From assembly GCF_004027225.2 (NCBI RefSeq), contig NC_046358.1, positions 924,911 to 988,910 of the forward strand: a stretch of DNA of 64,000 nt, read 5' to 3'. Numbering within the stretch: position 1 is the first letter of the stretch; the number at the start of each line of letters is the position of its first letter. Positions 22,936 to 53,000 of this stretch are shown here, piece after piece. A program made the position numbers and the translations under genes. The DNA comes from Strigops habroptila. Its lineage: Eukaryota > Chordata > Aves > Psittaciformes > Psittacidae. The notes below the pieces were generated by a model. That model had not been told where the DNA came from, searched no databases, and was given only the letters and a program-made list of their open reading frames with translations.

Positions 22936-25393
22936 TCTCTTGCCATGGCTGTGCAGCCCTGCCTGTGGCTTTACCTACTGTAGGATACTCGCTGACCACA
23001 GGGTGATCTGGCAGTTGGATCAGACAGGACTCTGTAATGAGGCTGCTACATACAGAAACCAAATTAAATGGTACTTAAGACAACAATAGTGCCTGGTCAG
23101 ACCTGGAGCAGCAGCAGGTGTAGGCACAATCTTAGATTCCTTCCACATTTTCATCTTTTAGCTGGCACATTCTAAATCTCATTCCCCACCACTACATTCT
23201 CTTGCCCAAAACGCTTATTTTCATGAGCCCAAACTTTTACTGTATTCCTAAAAACATAAATAATGAGGATTCCTCCACAAAGGAGGACCCTGACCACAAC
23301 AAGGGACACAAACACCAGACACTGAACCTGAAGGATCAGTGTGGGGACTGTCTGAAACAAGAGCATTACTAACCAAAGACAGAGCAGTTGAGCTCATCTC
23401 TTGGCCAGCACCTTTGCAGGCAGCTTCCCGAAGGGGAATTCAGCACCAACAGTTAGGAAAAAGCATTTTAAAACCCCCTAAAAGGCAGATATGGCACAAA
23501 CATCCAGGTGAGAAGCTCAGCCCAGGGAGAGCTTCCTTTTGCTGTCTCTTCACTATCCAGTGGGAACTGGTGGGAGTGGGAACATCCACAGCTCTCCCCA
23601 GGGCCTGCCTTGCTGTTGGCCCCTTTGGCATCACCGAGAGCTTTACAGACACAAATATAAGCCTGAAGGTCATTGCTAAAGCAAAGCTGTTTGCTGTGGT
23701 GAATAGATGCAGATCCCTGTGAACGTGATGCTGCCAACCAAACACTGAGAGGCACATACCCAGGAAATGCTGGTTGCTGGTTGCTTTAGCTTTGTTTCCA
23801 TCACCATTCCCAAGGCAGTCGGGACTTAGAAGCCTTTGATGGCTCTTCACGGCTCCCAACCAGTGCCTGGCCATCCTCTCCTCCTTTGTAAGCAGCAGTA
23901 ACTCATTTCCCTCCAGCCTGCACAGCCTGAGTTTTTAAGAGAATAATGCTCAGTGGGGACAGTTCTCTGCTCCCTTCCCTGCCATTAGAGGAACCTTTGC
24001 AGTCAAACATATAGATGCCACTCTGCTGTACCAGAAGCTGCTCTGCATATTCCTACAAACTATATCCAGGTGAGAGCTACAGCTCAGGCTCAATTTGTCC
24101 TCAATGATCCACAATTATCTTCTATCTCCCTTAATAAAGATCCAGTGCTGACACATGACCATTGCTACACAGAAGGAATTGCTGCACTGTAGCTACTGTA
24201 TTTTAGAGACAGTCTCCCTGCCCCTCACATACCCTCCATGGTCAAGATTCATTACTTATTATTATCTCCATTTACAGACTAGGGCCTAGGGCACAGCAAA
24301 ATGCTGTCTCCAGGATGCAGGGGGAAGTGTAGGATTCTTCTCACCAGATGGAACAATCTTAGAAGTCAGGAGCCTCATTTGATGCGGGCCCCTTCTGTGA
24401 TCACTGGTTAAAAGACAGGAGCCTCTGGAGACAGATTTGGCCTGTTCTAAAATAAATGGGCTAATAAGCTGCTGCACTGGGTAGCACAGAGCCCTGTTTG
24501 AGGACAGGCACCATTAGAGATAAACATGACAGCAGGAACAGACTCCCTGTTTGATACAGCAAATTGTTCATATAAACCCAACCAGGCACCTTCAAAGGGC
24601 TCTCTGTGCTGACTGCCAGGGCTGTGGCAGTGTGGAAGAGCTGGGATACCTGTGAGGCTGACAGGAAAGGAACATGAAAGGGAAGGATTCAGGTGAAACA
24701 TGACACAAACCAACAGACCCCCTCAGTACGTGTAACCTTGCTGAAAGCAGACACGCAAAGATATTCAGAGCTAACAGCATCTCAAAGCATAATTGCCCAC
24801 GGAGCAGGCTCTGAGCTCTTCAGAGAAGAGGCTACATTTTGTTATACGCTTAGGTACCACTCAGCATACAAGAAATCTCACTCCTGAATACACTGCATTG
24901 CAAATCACAAACCTGCTCTGCTTCTCCTGCTCCTCCTGCCTGGCTGCCTGCTGCCTGGGGAAGGAGCTGCTGGCCCTGGAGATGCATCTTCAGCCTCTTC
25001 ACTAATCTAGGCTTATCTTAGGCTTTCTATTTGATTCCATACTCATCTAAGTAATGGAACAACTCATTGGTGATGTGCCATGCACGAACTGTGAAAAGAG
25101 AAACACAAGAGTCAGATATTTAATGTTCTGTTGGGCAGGAGGATGGAAACTTTCTGCATCCTTCACTAATACGGTGATGAAGTTTTAAAACTTTAGAAGC
25201 TATTTGAATGCAGGGCCCTGCCTGGGCTTGGTCAGGCTTGAGCCAAGGTGGAAACCAGTGTTAAATGTCAAACCTGCCACCCCTGTCTCCAACAACTGTT
25301 TGTTTCAGGATCCAGGCTCCTGCTACAGCCCCTTCTTGGTTTAAAAGCCACATAGCCATGGAATAGGTAAGTCAGACCAACCTTCAAGGTTCC

Positions 25394-25444
25394 CACTTGA
25401 TGATCTTAAAGGTTTTTTCCAACCAAGTTGATTCTGTGATTCCC
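25394..25444 (+). mobile_element. CR1 LINE, about 50-bp terminal fragment
   Basis: ACTTGATGATCTTAAAGG then TTCCAACCAAGTTGATTCTG TGATTCC, which is the CR1 3' end only. Confidence 0.7.
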
Positions 25445-25520
25445 TTTACAGCTCTGAAGTACAGACATATTTTAAAGCATCTCAGCACCGCAACAGGCTT
25501 ATGAATAAATCAAGATCTAC

Positions 25521-25526
25521 TTTAAT
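25521..25526 (-). terminator. candidate PAK6 poly(A) signal ATTAAA
   Basis: TTTAAT on the plus strand gives the common variant ATTAAA on the minus strand, with T/G-rich minus-strand sequence 30-60 nt beyond. I found no minus-strand AATAAA between it and the stop codon. Confidence 0.35.
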
Positions 25527-27455
25527 TTAAAACACGAGTGCAAAGGATTCACAACTACAGACGAGCAGGGTCCTTTGTTTCAAATTAGAAATCTTCTCAA
25601 AGCCCTGCTCTTTGGCATAAAAAAAGCAGGATATCTGGAATACAGAAACATTTTACATCAAAACCTTCCAGTGCAGCTAAAGAGGAGCCAAATGAATTCA
25701 TTCCAACCAACTTCATCAGCCCCAAACGCAGACATCCAGTCTAGACAAACCACCCCCATCCCTGTACTGGCCACAGGCAGAGTGAGTGGTGTGAGAGACA
25801 GCGATGTGTCCTTCAGCAGGTATCTGAGATAACAGAGATGAACCACCTCTGAGGTGTTCCCCTCACCATGCTCTGCAGAGCCAGGCTATATGCCTCGCAG
25901 ACTGGGTGCCCACCATTTGCTGGCTGGCATCAGTGCAGATGAATTCCATCCCAAATTACTTCAAGTAATCAACTGTGGCTTCAATTCTGAAGCAGGATCT
26001 TTAACTGGAGTCAATAGCAGAGGATAGAACTTAGTGACATCTTCTGCAACTATGAGGTTAGTTTGAGACAGAACAACTGTCCCAGGAATAACTTAAATCC
26101 CAATAAATTTGTATCTGGAGTTTCCAAAAAGGATCCGAGTTCCACGTGTAAGATTATACTCTTGAGACCTCACAACACACACTGTTACTGTACAACGTCA
26201 CATCCTGACCTCGAGTCCAATGACCCTTGACCAGCTCACTGATCAGAAAGTGTATCATATAAAATAGCTACATCTATTTCAAAAGAGCTAAAAGAGCAGT
26301 TTAGACAACCAGCAACCTTCCAAATGCATCGGCAAAGGGGTGGTGGGAAGGGGCACACCAAGAATGGAACATACATTAAAGGTTTCTCTGCTCCCCATGT
26401 TCTGCGGTAGCAAGCCGGGGAGACAGAGGCTCAACAAAGCACCTCGTGAACACAAAACTCTCTCCTGGGATGTGCAGGACAGCTCAAACTCTTCCATTCA
26501 GTCTCCTTGAGCATCCTCAAAGTGTTCCCCAATGATTGTCCCAGGGAGGCCTCTCCTGGGAGGAAGGACTGGGAAAGAAAGGTGCCTGGAAACCAAACAC
26601 AGGAACCAGCTTCCACATTCCAACCAGCACTGAAGGTGTTGCATATAGTGAATTTTCAAACACGAGATCCTGGTGGCAGGAATACCTGTTGCCAGAGTCT
26701 GTTTTGAAGCCTGTGTCCAAGGGTTTCCCCCTCCAAAAGTTAAAGAACATGAAATGGATTCAAGATTGACCACTAAACCATACATATTCCTCAGCAAAAG
26801 AGAAGCATGATGATGCAAGAAAGCCATTTAGAAACAAATATATACATATCACATCTGCTCCCTAGGAAAATATGTACAGTTTTCGAGGTCCACGTTTCAC
26901 CCAAGGAAATTAAAATCATCTGTGAAAAGGTCTCAGAGGAAAAAACCTGTCAAGTCTTTGTGCATTGTCTGAGAGTTTCAAGGGGCCTGTGCCCCACAAT
27001 GTACGTTTGAGTCAGCTCAAGGCTCCAGTGTACAACAAAGGAAACAAAGATCACATTCGTAATGGGGAAATAGTGTTCCAGTTCAGTAGTCAGCAGCCAA
27101 GGTTTGCAGGAACCTGCAGACATTCTGATATGCAACTTCAGACTCCACGTTAAAATGCCATTCTTCAGAAGCAGCAATCCACAAGATACCAAACACCTGC
27201 TTTGTTCTTGAGACATACTTGCTCTTATTGGGATCCAGTCTGTATTGATTGTCTTCAGCAAAAGAGAAGCCACAAAAGGCTGAGAATGCAAGGACAGAAT
27301 TCCCATTCAGCCTCTAAAATGACCGATGACAAGTTCCAAGCACCATTCACAGGGCGAGACTGCCTGTTAATCTATCAGGATTAACAAAAACTCTTGATCT
27401 TTGTTAATCTGTGTTTAATAAACATCACTTTTTCCTGGCATTTCCCCTCGGGTAA
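25521..27455 (-). other. PAK6: probable PAK6 3' UTR
   Basis: Sequence after the PAK6 stop with no repeat and no recognised gene. It is taken as 3' UTR to the first plausible minus-strand poly(A) signal. The end is inferred. Confidence 0.4.
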
Positions 27456-43316
<15,861 letters not shown>

Positions 43317-43686
43317 GATGCCTGAATCAGAGAAGGCAATGCCATCAGTGCATGTCCAGGTTCAACATGGCCCATCAGTAATATCACATATCAATTATAA
43401 TAGTTAATTACATTATTAAGAACATTTTCTAGTCACAAGCACTTTAACAACAGAGTTATCATTTTCTTGTACAGATGAGGAAATGGAGGCAACAAGAGAG
43501 CTCAAGAGCTGGGACTTTGAGTGACCTTTCTCATGCTCTGCCCACTGTGAAGCAGTGCTCCTATTTCAGAAAAGGAACAGAGACCTGTTATATCTGTGGC
43601 TGAACTCCTACACTTGGCTTCCTTTATTTCTGCAAATTCACATTGCATGATATAAATGTTTTAAATATCTATAGGAGATACATTCT

Positions 43687-43768
43687 TGTCCCTGCCCATT
43701 GCAGGAGGGTTGGAACTAGATGATCTTTTAGGTCCCTTTCAACCCAAACCCTCCTATGATGCTATGAT
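43687..43768 (+). mobile_element. CR1 LINE, about 80-bp terminal fragment
   Basis: GGAGGGTTGGAACTAGATGA then CCTCCTATGATGCTATGAT, the diverged last part of a CR1, upstream of the PAK6 start exon. Confidence 0.78.
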
Positions 43769-44574
43769 ATGTACCTTGGTTAAATCACTTTGGAAGCCAG
43801 CCAGTTAGTGTTAATTCCACTACAAGCTTGGAATGAAGGGTGGTTATGAACAGGTTTCAGGCTGTCTTCTCACTGGTTACTCCAGGTAAGTAATATACGT
43901 TGGATTCCCATTTAAAAACGACAGAGTTGGGCTGCTCTTCCTTTGGCAATAAGAGTGATTTTTTGCTCTCAGTTTTTCTAGCTTAGGCAGAGGGTCTGGG
44001 AGAGAGGGAGGAGGTGGTAGGTGGAAATCAAACCTGTCAGCAGGTAGCTGAAGAAGCTAAAATTAAAACCTAAGACTCCTTTCCCTTGGGGGCTGAAAGA
44101 GACAGTTTGTGTGAAGAGCCATTACAACTGCAACAAGCCAAAAGCGGCTACACTTAAATATACCTGAACACAAGAGACTATAAAAACCTGCATTTAGACT
44201 TTATAGCCAAAAAAAGAGATGTAGATAGATAGAAAACCGAAAGGTTTAGACCTTCTTGAGATTGGGAAGATATAAAGGGAAAGGAAGAACTGGAGCTCTG
44301 CAGGCAGTCACAGAGGTGGGAAAGCTGGAGTAACTGGAGGGCTGCGATGGATAGACACAACTCCTTCACAAAAGACAGACAGGGAAGATGGGGTGAGGGG
44401 GAAGTTACTCTTTCCATGAAGAGCCAGCTCAGAGGCAGGGAGATTTTCTATGGAGGGTCAGGCTTTTCAGTGGGAGAGCGGTGGGAGTCAGAGATGATAA
44501 AAGGAGAGGCGTAACAAGAGAGGTCCCAACTGGACAGAAGGGAAAACTTTTATGTGACTAGGAGAGTCCATCAT

Positions 44575-44752
44575 TGAGCAGGACAGGCTGTACAGTCTCC
44601 ATCCTCAGAGGTTTTCAAGAGCATGTTTACTCTTGCAGACAAAGCCCTGAGCAGCCTGGTCTGACCTCCCAAGAAGACCCTGTTTTGAGCAGCAGGTTGG
44701 ACTCCAGGTGTCTTCATGTCCCTTTCCCCTGAATTGTTCTCTGAGTCTATCG
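44575..44752 (+). mobile_element. CR1 LINE, old diverged 3' fragment
   Basis: Contains CCTCAGAGGTTTTCAAGAGC, CAGCAGGTTGGACTCCAGGT and CTGAGTCTAT in the order expected for a CR1 end, with many substitutions. Confidence 0.6.
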
Positions 44753-45868
44753 ATTAGTTTGGTAGCTTCAAAGTTACAAGTATTCCAAGTTACATTTTCC
44801 TATTTGCTGTTGAAGAACATATTTAATGGGTAGATTACTGTATGTAATGTTCTGTAGATGCAATGGAAGTGGTGTGCCCCAGAGCTCCTCTTCAAGGTGC
44901 TTTCTGTTAATGCACAGGATGAACTGCACAATGAGAGCCATCAGAGAGATGGGACAAAACAGACTCAGTGACCAAATATTTTAGGTATTGCAGTGCTAAA
45001 GCTCTCTGGGAAAAAGCTGTACAGGTTTCTTTAAGGCACTTTTTCCCCAATAGGGGAAAAAAGTTTATGTGCTCTTCCCTTTCCACTGACAACTTTAATA
45101 TTAGCACTTGCGTCTCACTAATACTCCTAAAGTCATGAATGCTGCCTCTTGCTTGACATCAGGTAGATGATTTTTGTCACAATCTTCAACTCTATCTCTT
45201 GTGATTACTCTTCCCCTGTACAGGACCTCAGCTTCCCGCTATTTGTGCTGAATAAATATTTACACGGTCAGAGACCAGAACATGTACAGAGATAATGTGT
45301 TGTGTGGATATGGACAGGCTTCTAGAGGACACTGGTCTCAAAACTCAGCAAACCTCGTGCTTTTTTCCCCCCCACAGTGAAATCCAGGTTGTTCCACTTC
45401 AAACTTGTTTGAGGAGCAAAGTGCAGGCACCAGGTCAATGCCAACATTGTTTCCGAGTGCTAGACTGAGATCCTGAAACATGTACACTCTGGCTTAACAT
45501 TTGGTTACCACGATCCTGCAGTCACTGGGATGGGAAGGGTTTGTATGTTGCAGAAGGATCTTTACACCATCTAAACCCCCTTGGTAAAGTACAGACTTCA
45601 CACACTGACAATGTCCATTGCAGTACTACATCCAGAAGCCTACTAAAGATACCTTAGAGTTGAAAAAGAAAGCAAAAGGTTAGACAAGTAAAAAAGCACT
45701 TACAGAAGAGGCTGGAAGCAACTGCTCTGCCCAGAAGAGCTTTCACAGCCAGGATAATCTTTGCTTAGAATATGTTCCAATGAAAACCCAAATACATCTT
45801 AATGGAGAGATTATAGGAATACCGTCCGTGCTCCAGGTCTGGATTGCAACTACTCAAACACACTGATT

Positions 45869-46013
45869 CATAGAATCGTAGAGTCACAGACTGGGTTGGG
45901 TTGGAAGGGACCTTAAAGCTCCTCCAGTTCCAACCCTCTGCCATGGGCAGGGACACCTTCCACTAGAGCAGGTTGCTCCAAGCCCCTGTGTCCAACCTGG
46001 CCTTGAACACACG
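45869..46013 (-). mobile_element. CR1 LINE, 145-bp 3' fragment
   Basis: CATAGAATCGTAGAGTCACA through GTCCAACCTGGCCTTGAACA, then it stops abruptly. It is the 3' terminus with an early 5' truncation. Confidence 0.88.
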
Positions 46014-47500
46014 TAGGGCAATTCCTTAAGGAAAAAAACACATGCAGACAATTCTGGAAGGATATTCTAATAGCTCATGGCGTTAGTACTATTCAAACCA
46101 ACAGCTGGTGCTACTGAGGAGCTCTCACAGCCTCCAAGGAAAGCAGGAAGTATTTCTGTAGTATTATATCAAGTGCTTCAGTTCTGAATCAGTGACTACA
46201 TGTCACTCCTGACAGCTACTTGATCCACCAGAACAGGGGTATTTCCAGACTAAGAAATGGTACCATTTTGGCCAGTACCTTCCCTTCTCTTGCTTCTCTC
46301 ACAGCTTCATTTCTCATCTCATCTCCATACAGAGAAGGTATTCAGGGCACAGCACACAGTGTCTTACAAGTTTGCTCTTTATCTGCTTCAGGTGGCCAGT
46401 AAAATGTGGTGTTACAACAATTAGCACTTGTAGTATCAATTGTTTTCTGAACATTTCAGACATTTCCCCTTAAGGAGAATGATTCCAGCTCAACTAACCC
46501 AAAATGCAAATCTGTAAAGCCCAGGTGGTATTTTGGCCTCAAACAGAGCAGTGGCTCTATGCCAGCACATCAGTTTGCATAAGCACAAACACTTACTACA
46601 TTCGTATACTTACATTCAGTCAACACCTGGACTCCACCTAGATCCTCTATACAAAGCATGCTTCCTAAAGCCAGCAAGAAGCATCTGCTAAGGTCATGGC
46701 CAATCTGAGGGTGAGTAGCTGACACAGCCTGACTCTACCTTATGCTTATAACAGACATCTTAAAAACAGCAAAATGTAATCAACTCCAAAACCAACATAC
46801 CCCTGGGTATCCACTGACATTTGTTTTATAGAGTCAGCATCAATCTTTGCTTATACAGACATTGCCATATCAGACAGGTGGTTTAAAGGTACCACTGCAT
46901 TAAGAGCAAATGAAATGAATACACTAAAAACAGTTATTTGAAACCCAATGGACTGCAATAATCTGTGTAGGTTTTGCATTTCATGGAGAAGGTCTGGATT
47001 TAAGCAGTCTCCTTTCACTTTGTGGTTGTCATGCACAAGCTATTTACTTGTATTTCCAATACCCACCTAAAGCATGTTGAAATACAATACATAAAACAGG
47101 CCTTTTCTAATTCAGTAAGAAATGCAGAACAATATTTTATGCAGAGAAGATTTTGTAAATCAAGCCAAACCTGTATTTTAACGCAGACAGCATCCCTTTA
47201 ATACAACAGCACAAATCCTGTGACACTGATTTTATAATCATCTCCTAGACTTTACTCTTTCATTCACTGCTGACAACTGCACTGTACGAAATGTCACAAA
47301 CATAAATAAGAAAAGTCACTACCACAAGACAAAAGCAGTCGGAGATTGGTATTCTCTCAGCGATCCATTCCTGCTGCCTGGGAAACCACGTTAGGTTTTT
47401 CAACTCCACATATAGCTGTTCCTAGATGATACAGTTCCAAAAGCTGTCACATCTGCCAGGGAGCATGAGAAAAAATCCCACAGCCAGCAGATCCAGAGCA

Positions 47501-47528
47501 GGGGGAGGGATCGGCTGGGAAGGAGGGG
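47501..47528 (+). repeat. G-quadruplex motif in a purine-rich tract
   Basis: G runs of 5, 3, 3 and 4 with loops of 1, 7 and 5 nt fit G3+N1-7. The purine-rich tract continues to about 47630. Confidence 0.55.
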
Positions 47529-50016
47529 CAAGTAGAGCGAAGGGTCAGGCTCAGAGGAGAGGAAGGGGTGGGAAGACTAAGGATGGAAGAGGGAAAGGGG
47601 AATGAGAGTTAGGAAAGGAAAGACGAATGGCTGGGAGACAGGCAACCCGAGGAGCAGGGCACAGGAAAGAGCCAACCCCACTGCAAAACAGAAGTAGATA
47701 AATGTTATCAGGAATTGCTCAGTATGACACCCGAGTTCAAACACACAAAGCAGCATGCACTGTCATTGCATCTGACTTGCCTCCACCCCATACACACACA
47801 GTCACATACTCCATTAGTATAGATGCACTGTACTTATCCATGTCCATGTTCACTCACACGTACACTTGATGATAGCAAGACAGCAGAGAGCTACTTCAGT
47901 CTCACTTGTGTAGTTTCCAGTTAAAAATAAGCTTTCCCTCCCCCTGCTCACTGCAGCAACCGAACGCGCTCCTCAGTGCCTATGGCTCTGCTATCGCAGA
48001 TCTGGATGCTGCTCTCTACATTCCTCCCTCCCCACACAGCAGATAACGTTGGTCCCTGGGCTGGAGAAAGCCATTCCCCTGATTTCTGAGTACTCCCTCA
48101 GCTGATATGTCAAACCACTCTGGGCAGCTACAAGAGGAGGGGGAGAGCTCTTCCTACAGGACCTGGGGACCTGCAAAATGCAGATTGAGGTTGGAGTAGG
48201 AAGATGAAGAAGATCCCAAAGAACCCACCAATTAAAAGGAAAACCATTTCCATACTCTGCCACAGGTCACTGTCATGTAATGCATTTCAAATGCAGCACA
48301 AGTTAAATAGGCCACTATCGATGCATGTTGTATGCATATGCTCACTCATATGTATGTGTGAACATGCACACAGGGTACTTCATTGCCTTCCATACCTCCT
48401 AAACCCTAATATTTACCCTCCTGAAGTTTCTGACATGATTGTTGTTTATAACAAGCCATAAACGTTCAGAGCAGTTTGCAGACAAAGAAAAATGACAGGT
48501 TACTTCCCTGGGGAGTTACAAATCTAAATGTGACTTCACACAGTGAGAAATGACAACAAAGGGTGAGCAAAAGGGAGAAAGCAAATGGGCTGAAATCTGA
48601 AATGGGATCTAAGAGCACAGAGGCACGATGACACCTTCCACATTGGTCTGCAATTGGAGTTTTAGAAATCCTGGGTTAGGTACTTGTATTTCTCCCAAAG
48701 GCAGAGTGGATATTTGCTTGCTGTGCTGTCACTTCCCCAATTTCAAGTCCTTCCCTTCCACTCCTCTCTCAGCCCCCATCAGCAAAGCTACGTGTTGGAG
48801 CAAACCAGCAGCACAACAAACTGATGTAACGCTCTAAATCCTGCCCAAACACACACATGAGTGCACAGATTAATATTACACTAGAAATGAGCTTAGGGAC
48901 AGACATATTTGTTATATTGGTGGGTTTCTGTTTGCCAAATGAGAAAGAGAACACAACTGCTGGATGGCTTTTGCTGTGCCTCCTCTGAACAGGGTCTGAA
49001 GGCCACGGTGCTGCCTCTTTTTCTCCTGCTCCATTTCCTTGCTCATAAATTAGGAGTAAAGCCTGAAATGCAGTGAACGCCTATTTGCAAAGCTTGTTTT
49101 GGACGCTGCTCAGTGACATACTTTTAGGTGTGTTTTTAGACCAAATCCATTCTGGGACATATAAAAGCACATGCAAAGACCTCTTGAACTTTCACAAACC
49201 AGTACAGGCACGTCCCAAATGCTAATGGGCTTTTTCCCTTGACAAGTACTAGTTTTTCCATTCTTTCCAGTCCCTTAGAAATCCCAGCTCAAGTCACTGT
49301 CCCACTGTGCCAGTCTCTGAAGCTGGGCCCCACCCTGCAGAGGTTTCATCTGACCAGACAAAAGGTAAGGAAAAGGAATTATTATCCTCATTTGCAGACG
49401 AGACAGGACAAAAATTACTAGCTTGGTTTCTTCTCAGCTATGTGTAGATTAGCAAAGCTAAAAGAGCTTCCAGGGACGTCTCCTGGCTGCTTTTTAACTT
49501 CATATCAAGGTCAGATCCAGGCCCAACACACCCTGGCTTGCATGGAGAGAAAAATGGGTGCACAGCACCAGTGAGAGCCAAGACGTGCTCTGACCACACG
49601 TTTGATCTTGGCACCAGCACGTAGGTCTAGACACCATGACAGAAACCAGCAGCACAGAGAGAAATCACACCCAAACCTCAAGTGCAATCCAATGCCTTCA
49701 TTATTAGATCAGCCTTTTCCATCTGTGTTTGGTTTGTTAGAGGGTTACAGCTAGCAAATACCACTGCAGGACCCAGAGAAGGCTGCAACTCATCACAGCC
49801 TCCTCACCCACAGCCAGCAAGATGAGTGCTGCAGCTCATAAGGCTGAGGCATAAGCCACTTAACAACAATGACCCTTTTTCCCCACCTTTTAAATACCAT
49901 TAAATGGGGCTGTGACCTGTTCTGGATAGACAAAACCATGCAGCACGGCACCTCTTTGACACGTGCCTTACCCATGCACACTTTACTGTTCCATGTCCAA
50001 GATGTAACTGCATTGT

Positions 50017-50064
50017 TTCAAATGGGTTTACTGACATTATTTCCAATGGGTTTACTGACATCAT
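50017..50064 (+). repeat. 24-bp tandem duplication (2 copies)
   Basis: Two adjacent 24-bp units that differ at two positions; both contain AATGGGTTTACTGACAT. Confidence 0.85.
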
Positions 50065-53000
50065 TTTGCCATGAAGGATGCATTAGGGTTAAAAACAAGT
50101 GGCTGTATTTTGGTGTTAATCCAAAATATCAAAAAGCTTCAAGACAGGGATTAAAGGCTGTGGGGCTTCACTCTCCACTGTCTTGTGTGACAGATCCATT
50201 CAAAATGAGCATTAAAATACTACCAAGATTAGAATAAGAACATTTAAGGTTCTGTCTCTAAAAAATCACATGAACAGCAACATCTTACAGATCAGATAGG
50301 AGGTCACGTTGGGACATGTGCAAGGGGCCACATCTGGTGTGCTGGGTCATATGACACACGGAGAAGCCAAGGCACTGGGCTGCATCTGCGAAACATGTTC
50401 CTTCCAACAAAGCACTTTGGAACACCGGGTGCCACATCCTGCAGCTCTGCCTGAGCCCTGTAACCTCGCTGTGTTCCTCCATGCCACGTCCTGGATCACA
50501 GATCCAGCTGCCTCTGGAACACTGGGTTATTAGAGGGAAGATGCAAATGTACATGGCACAGACTTAACTTGTGGGAAGCACCAGGCAGGATCCAAGCAAG
50601 AGTGGCACACTCAGTGAGCATGGCCAGTGACTTGCACCCAGACCTGTCCCAGCAGAGGCACTGGTGGTCATACACATCCTGGATCACCACTGTCACTCCA
50701 GCAGCATGGCAAAGGGCTGGAAGAGACACTTCAGTGATTCCCCAGAGTACCCAAGTATAGAGATGCAAGAGTTAAACTTCCTTCCTGTGTAAACAACACT
50801 AAGCAATCTGAGTCCTTATTTATGATCATCATGTTCTCCCGAAGTGAGATACAGATATATTTAATTGCTGTCAACAGCCTGCAAGGCAGTTCACTTGTGT
50901 TATTCCCACAGGATAATTGATGGGAAAACTGCAGCCCAGGCAGTGTGCCCCAAAACACGGAGGAGACAGACGAGCTCAGACCCCACAACCTGGCTGACTC
51001 TCAGTGCCTTCCTACTCACTGCTGCCAACCCCGAGAGGGAAATCCAAATCAGAACAGACAAGTCTTCTCCTTGGGAGTATCAGTTATTCTGCTCTGCTTG
51101 GAAAGGAAAAACACTGCCATGAGTATGAATGTTCACATAGCACTTCATACATTAAAACCTGAAGTGCCCTTATAACACAAGTGAAGATAAATAACTGTTG
51201 TTTGCAGCTATGTTATTCATCAATTAATTACAAAGTAATCTCATTACTAACACTATAAGTTAAAATGGCTCAGCCCTAAGGGATATGTAATTTCCTGAGA
51301 TTTTCTAAGGGACTTTTTGAACTAAAAGTTCAACTCTATTTCAGCACCCTACATTCACATTGCTCTCTTATGCCAGACAAATGGAAGATCAGTCTCAAAC
51401 CATCATCATCACTAATGACCAAATGTCAGTGCATTAGTCCTCAAACCATACTGAGAAAATCCTTTAAACCAGACCTGTATCAGCCAAGTCCCAGTTCTAT
51501 ACACCACTGTGCTGTGCCCATTATAACTTCAAAGCCAGTGAGACTGGTGCAGGAGCAGGGTTAGTACAACAGACAAGAAAGCTGGTCCCCTACTCCAGAA
51601 CCTCCCTGGGAGCTTGCTGTCCTCTCTCCAGCTATCAGTGCTGTGCAGCAAAACGTGCTGGTCAGCCTTCAGCTGCTCTTGGTGACTTCAGAGCTGATGT
51701 CCTGTCCATGTACTGATGCACAACTCTGAATGTGATCAGACTTCAGCATCTCTATTGGTACCCTCAAGAAACCATGGCGTGCAATGCAGATCTCAGAACC
51801 TGGCTGGGTTTTTGCTTGTAGTTGGTGTAGACTAGTCCAAGCTGTTTTAAGCAATTTGCACTAAATATTTAGCTCCTTCCTCTGCTTGTGAATTTCCCTA
51901 AGCACATTAGAGAAGTAGGTTAGAAAGTGCTCTTCTTCTGATTGGAGGCAGGACAGCAAACTTCTATAGTGCTTCTCCCTGGCAACCAAAACCATTTTGT
52001 GACCAAGCAAGAGTTATGTTTCTCACTTCTGCAAGCCTATGCAGGAGGACCCAGGTACATACATACCCCTGTACAGGGAGCAGACTGGAAGCCCAGTTAC
52101 TAATCCAGCAAACTATTTGCTGATAGACCTTTCCACTATTTGATCAGCTTTGCTACTAGATACATAAACCATTGCTCACACTTAGCACACAGGATGTACA
52201 TACCAAGGCAGTGTATTCAAATCAATACCCAGCTTCATCACACTGTCAAGAATGAGACTTTTCAGTGGAAAGGGGTTCAGAGAGCCATACAGCAGAGGTC
52301 CTTCCCCCAGAGTAGTGGCTGACTCAGGTTTTACCCAAGAACTCAGAAAAGCAGAGGAAGCCTCAGCAAGTATCTCTTACTCTATGTACAACCCCCCCTC
52401 CACCTCACCCAAGAACTCACACTCACCAGCCACAAACTTCTCTTCTGGTTTGTCAGTACTCTGTCCCCAAATACATTAAAGCATTAATGTCCTGGCAAAG
52501 AAAAAAGCAAAGGCATCAGCGAACCTCTTTTCTGCAGCTGTAAATACCTGGCTCTTTATGTTGGTTACTACCTGGCAAAAATAATTAAGCACAAATGCCC
52601 AGTGTAGCTTCACCAGAAGGAGATGAGCCAGCTCTCAGGTAGCCAAAATCCACTCATGCACTCATACACACACGAGTACTACGGGTCAGTTTCAGTGGGT
52701 GTGCTGAAAGGCTCTTGGCTGGCACAGCAGCAAGAGGTCAGGAGTACAGACATGCAGGGTTTAACCAGGGAATCAATTAGACCTCACAAGACATGGTGAG
52801 GGTCCTTCAGATACAAGAGACCTCAGAGGAGATACTGCTATGTCTCCTGTAAAGGCAACGAGCATGCATGTTCCTGACATGCTGTCTGCTCTCCCAAGCA
52901 TCATCCACAGTAATTTTTAACCCCTTCTTCATCCCAGTGTTTTAAGAACATCACCCTGCAAGATTCAACAATGCATTTTCCTCTCCATATTCCCCATCAT

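Larger units (their letters stand above)
20936..25520. other. intergenic DNA between convergent PLCB2 and PAK6
   Basis: No coding exon recognised on either strand. It holds the CR1 copies at 22608-22935 and 25394-25444. No open frame resembles ankyrin repeats, although human ANKRD63 lies in this interval as I recall. Confidence 0.65.
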
